Of a stretch of 64,000 nt of DNA, positions 61,127-64,000 are shown one piece after another. The stretch's first letter is position 1. The number at the start of each line of letters is the position of its first letter. Below the pieces are notes generated by a model. The model made no database searches. It was not told the origin of the DNA and saw nothing but the letters and a program-made list of their open reading frames with translations. Both the position numbers and the translations under genes were made by a program. The stretch is from Flavobacterium quisquiliarum (GTDB lineage Bacteria; Bacteroidota; Bacteroidia; Flavobacteriales; Flavobacteriaceae): the NCBI RefSeq assembly GCF_019308285.1, contig NZ_WWEM01000020.1:186001-250000 (forward strand). Direction: 5' to 3'.

Positions 61127-63949
61127 ATGAAAATTTTTCAATCAAAATATTGGCTTTTTGTCCTTTTAATTGGATTTAAAAGCGCCGCTCAATTTTCGAC
61201 TACAGTTCCGTTGAGCAAAGATGTCGTTTCGGGCAAATTAAAGAACGGAATGAAATATTATATCCTGCATAATGAATTTCCAAAAGACCGTGTCTGTTTT
61301 TATTTCGCTCAAAATGTCGGTGCAATTTTAGAAAATGACGATCAAAATGGATTAGCGCATTTCTTGGAACACATGGCTTTTAACGGAACACAAAACTTTG
61401 AAGGAAAAGGTATTATTGATATGCTGGAGAAAAAAGGAGTTCGTTTTGGTGCCGATATTAATGCTTATACGGCACAAGATCAAACGGTTTATAATTTAAG
61501 TAATGTTCCTGCAACAGATTCAAAATTAATTGACTCTTGTCTTTTAGCATTGCACGATTGGTCAGGTTTTCTTTCTTTAAAAGATTCAGAAATTGATGCA
61601 GAAAGAGGCGTAATTAGAGAAGAATGGCGTACCAGACGTGATTCTGATTTCAGACTTCGTTTAGAAACCGATAAAACATTATATAAAGGTTCTAAATATG
61701 CAAAACGAGACGTAATTGGCGATTTGAATATTATTAATAATTTTGATTATCAGGTTCTTAGAGATTATTATAAAAAATGGTACCGCCCAGATTTACAAGC
61801 TGTTATTGTAGTTGGAGACATTGATGTAAAAGAAATTGAAAAGAAGATCATTGAAACTTTTTCTTCTATTGAAATGCCTAAGAATCCAGCGGAACGTTAT
61901 TATGTTTCGATTCCAAAAAATAAAGGAATGGAATATATTTTGGCAAAAGACAAAGAAGCGCAGGAAACTTCAATTATTCTTTACTACAAAAAAGACTATG
62001 ATAAAATAAAGAATAACGAAACGATCAGAAGAGATTTGGTCAATAATCTGGCAACCGATATGATGAACAGACGTTATCAAGAATTCATTCAAAACAATGA
62101 AACGGCTGTACTAAAAATGGCAACTGGACCTTCGGAAGTTTCAAGACTAACCAATTCGCACAGTTTATATGTGGTTCCAAAAAACAATAAAACACTGGTA
62201 GGTTTCAAAGAAATGATGACTGAAACTGAAAGAGCGATTCGTTATGGATTTACGCAGAAAGAATTAGACCGAAACAAAGAAAGCGTTTTGAGTTATTATG
62301 AAAATCTGCTTCAAAACAAAGACAAAATTGATAACGACGAATTTTCAGAAGAATTGGTGGAGTATTTCCTGAAAGCTGTTCCTTTTGAAAGTATCGATAC
62401 GCAATATGAAAACATCAAAAAGAGATTAGCTTCTATTACGCTTGCAGAAATCAATCAGGCCGTTAAAAAGCTTCAGACAACTGATAATATTGTGATGACG
62501 GTTACAGGTCCAGATAAAAGTGATGTAGTATATCCGACAAAAGAAGATTATATGAAAATCATGGTAGAAGTTAAGAAAATGTCTCTGGAAAAATACAAAG
62601 AAACCGATACAGATCAGCCTTTGATTACAGCAGAATTGAAAGGTTCTAAAGTGACAAAAGAAACGCCGATTGAAGGAATAAAAGGAGCGAAAAGTTATGT
62701 TTTAGGAAATGGAGCCAAGATCGTTTTATATCCAACAACATTGGCAAAAGATGAAGTTTTATTTTCTGCTTATAGTTTAGGAGGAAGTTCATTAATTAAA
62801 ACAGAAGATATCCCGTCTTCTCAAATTGCGGTGAGTTTGGTAGAAAGTTCGGGCTTAGGCACATTCAAAAGCACCGATTTGAAAGATAAATTAAATGGAA
62901 AAATTGCCAATGTTAAACCCTATATCTCAGAATTAACAGAAGGTTTTCAAGGTTCCAGTAACCAAAAAGATTTTGAGACTTTATTGCAATTGGTATATCT
63001 GTATTTTGAACAGGCAAGATTTGATAAAGAATCGTATACAAGAATGCTGACCGGTTTTAGTAATTCATTAGAAAACGCTGCCAATACCAATCCGAAGGTT
63101 TTTCAGGATACTATTTCGCAGTTAAATTACAACCATAACAAAAGAGTTCCTTTGTTGAATGAAGATTTTCTGAAAAGATTAAGTTTCGAAAAAGCTTCGG
63201 AAATCTATAAAGAGAGAATTCAAAATGTAGCCGATTTTACTTTTGTATTTACTGGAAATCTTCCTAATAATGCCATTGCATTACTTGAAAAATATATTGG
63301 AAGTATATCATCAGATGCAAACAAAAAAGAAAATTTTGTAGACAATCATTTAGATCCTGCGCCTGGAATTGCTAAACAATTATTGGTTCGCGAGATGAAT
63401 GTTCCAAAAGCGAGTGTTTACATTCGATTTGTAAAACAATTTCCGTACAACTATAAAAATGTATTTACAATGCATATTTTATCTGAATTATTGTCTAAAA
63501 AATACCTGGACTTAATTCGTGAAGAAGAGGGCGGAAGTTATGGTGTTCATGTCTCTAATTCAGTAAGCCGTCTACCGTCTGATGAATATTCAATGACGAT
63601 TAATTTTGATAGTGATCCTGCAAAAGAAGAAAAACTAACGAAAATTGTTTACGAGCAAATCGCTTTAATGCAACAAAAAGAAGCGAAAGAAGAAGACATT
63701 CAATCGGTTAAAAATACGGTTTTAAAAGCTAGAGCAGAAAAAGTCCTGACAAACGGATTCTGGCTGAGCAGTTTAAATAATATGATTTTGCATAATGAAA
63801 CGTTCAAAGACGACGTTATTTACAAAAAAACTTTAAACGAAATCACAGCAGCTGATTTAAAAGCTTTCGCTAAAGAATTCTTTGCAAAACCAAGTACAGT
63901 TGAAGTAATCATGAAATCGAAACCGCAGGTTGCTGGACCACAATATTAG
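61127..63949 (+). CDS. M16-family zinc metallopeptidase (pitrilysin/insulinase type)
   Basis: Degrades peptides inside a closed chamber made of two M16 halves. The start is ATG 61127 (940 aa); the upstream in-frame ATG at 61052 is repeat DNA. The signal peptide is about 1-21 (SAA before Gln). The inverted zinc motif HFLEH is at 78-82 (ligands His78, His82; catalytic Glu81), and the third ligand Glu159 (DAERGVIREEW) lies 77 residues on, exactly as in pitrilysin. The second half (about 515-940) is the inactive M16_C part with SYGVHVSNSVSRLPS (about 801-815). A periplasmic peptidase downstream of an STN-type SusCD recalls Fus-type systems, where a TonB receptor imports a protein and an M16 peptidase digests it. 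Confidence 0.93.
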   Translation: MKIFQSKYWLFVLLIGFKSAAQFSTTVPLSKDVVSGKLKNGMKYYILHNEFPKDRVCFYFAQNVGAILENDDQNGLAHFLEHMAFNGTQNFEGKGIIDMLEKKGVRFGADINAYTAQDQTVYNLSNVPATDSKLIDSCLLALHDWSGFLSLKDSEIDAERGVIREEWRTRRDSDFRLRLETDKTLYKGSKYAKRDVIGDLNIINNFDYQVLRDYYKKWYRPDLQAVIVVGDIDVKEIEKKIIETFSSIEMPKNPAERYYVSIPKNKGMEYILAKDKEAQETSIILYYKKDYDKIKNNETIRRDLVNNLATDMMNRRYQEFIQNNETAVLKMATGPSEVSRLTNSHSLYVVPKNNKTLVGFKEMMTETERAIRYGFTQKELDRNKESVLSYYENLLQNKDKIDNDEFSEELVEYFLKAVPFESIDTQYENIKKRLASITLAEINQAVKKLQTTDNIVMTVTGPDKSDVVYPTKEDYMKIMVEVKKMSLEKYKETDTDQPLITAELKGSKVTKETPIEGIKGAKSYVLGNGAKIVLYPTTLAKDEVLFSAYSLGGSSLIKTEDIPSSQIAVSLVESSGLGTFKSTDLKDKLNGKIANVKPYISELTEGFQGSSNQKDFETLLQLVYLYFEQARFDKESYTRMLTGFSNSLENAANTNPKVFQDTISQLNYNHNKRVPLLNEDFLKRLSFEKASEIYKERIQNVADFTFVFTGNLPNNAIALLEKYIGSISSDANKKENFVDNHLDPAPGIAKQLLVREMNVPKASVYIRFVKQFPYNYKNVFTMHILSELLSKKYLDLIREEEGGSYGVHVSNSVSRLPSDEYSMTINFDSDPAKEEKLTKIVYEQIALMQQKEAKEEDIQSVKNTVLKARAEKVLTNGFWLSSLNNMILHNETFKDDVIYKKTLNEITAADLKAFAKEFFAKPSTVEVIMKSKPQVAGPQY

Positions 63950-64000
63950 CATACATTGGTTTTTCATTTGTTTTAAGAAGTATTTTGAATTAGTAAGCTT

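Overview
The window looks like a chromosomal segment of a Flavobacterium-type bacterium (Bacteroidota, Flavobacteriia). Reasons: low-GC DNA; two SusC/SusD pairs; signal peptides that mostly cleave just before Gln; lipoproteins with short lipoboxes; several matches to the Bacteroidota promoter box TAnnTTTG; and spacers filled with the short imperfect palindromes common in flavobacterial genomes. No tRNA, rRNA, transposase, integrase or CRISPR array is visible.

Region 1 (530-45001) is one large polysaccharide utilisation locus (PUL) with all genes on the + strand. It opens with a tight core: SusC, SusD, a PL1-type pectate lyase, a DUF3826 protein and a second PL1-type lyase (530-10259). A long run of exported enzymes follows: a two-domain beta-helix protein (DUF6298-like), GH140 (apiosidase family), GH28, GH43, a sialidase-like propeller, GH78, a CE19-like esterase, GH95, an MGH1-like (alpha/alpha)6 hydrolase, a second GH78, a BNR sialidase-like lipoprotein, an exported xylose-isomerase-like TIM barrel, an alpha-uronidase-like enzyme and two GH2 enzymes. 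PL1 plus GH28 cut the homogalacturonan backbone. GH140, GH78, GH95, GH2 and the CE19-like esterase together point to highly branched pectin, most plausibly rhamnogalacturonan II (RG-II). Nearly every enzyme has a signal peptide, and no cytoplasmic sugar catabolism or PUL regulator gene is present. A two-membrane-helix gene of unknown role (29315-30403) sits in the middle.

The PUL is uneven. The core (530-10259) has ordinary spacers, while from 10260 to 42583 nearly every spacer contains short intergenic repeats of at least six kinds. Several of these contain spurious start codons, so the starts of seven genes were moved downstream here.

Region 2 (45124-48198) is a small mixed patch: two minus-strand lipoproteins (one with a PKD domain), then plus-strand YdeI/OmpD-like and Pr6Pr-like membrane protein genes.

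Region 3 (48199-63949) holds a second SusCD system of the trans-envelope signalling type: ECF sigma factor, FecR anti-sigma factor, SusC with an N-terminal STN domain, SusD, a TlpA-like thioredoxin protein and an alpha/beta hydrolase. DsbD and a full-length M16 zinc peptidase follow. Instead of glycosidases it carries thiol-redox and peptidase functions, suggesting uptake and breakdown of disulfide-containing peptides or proteins. That is inference.
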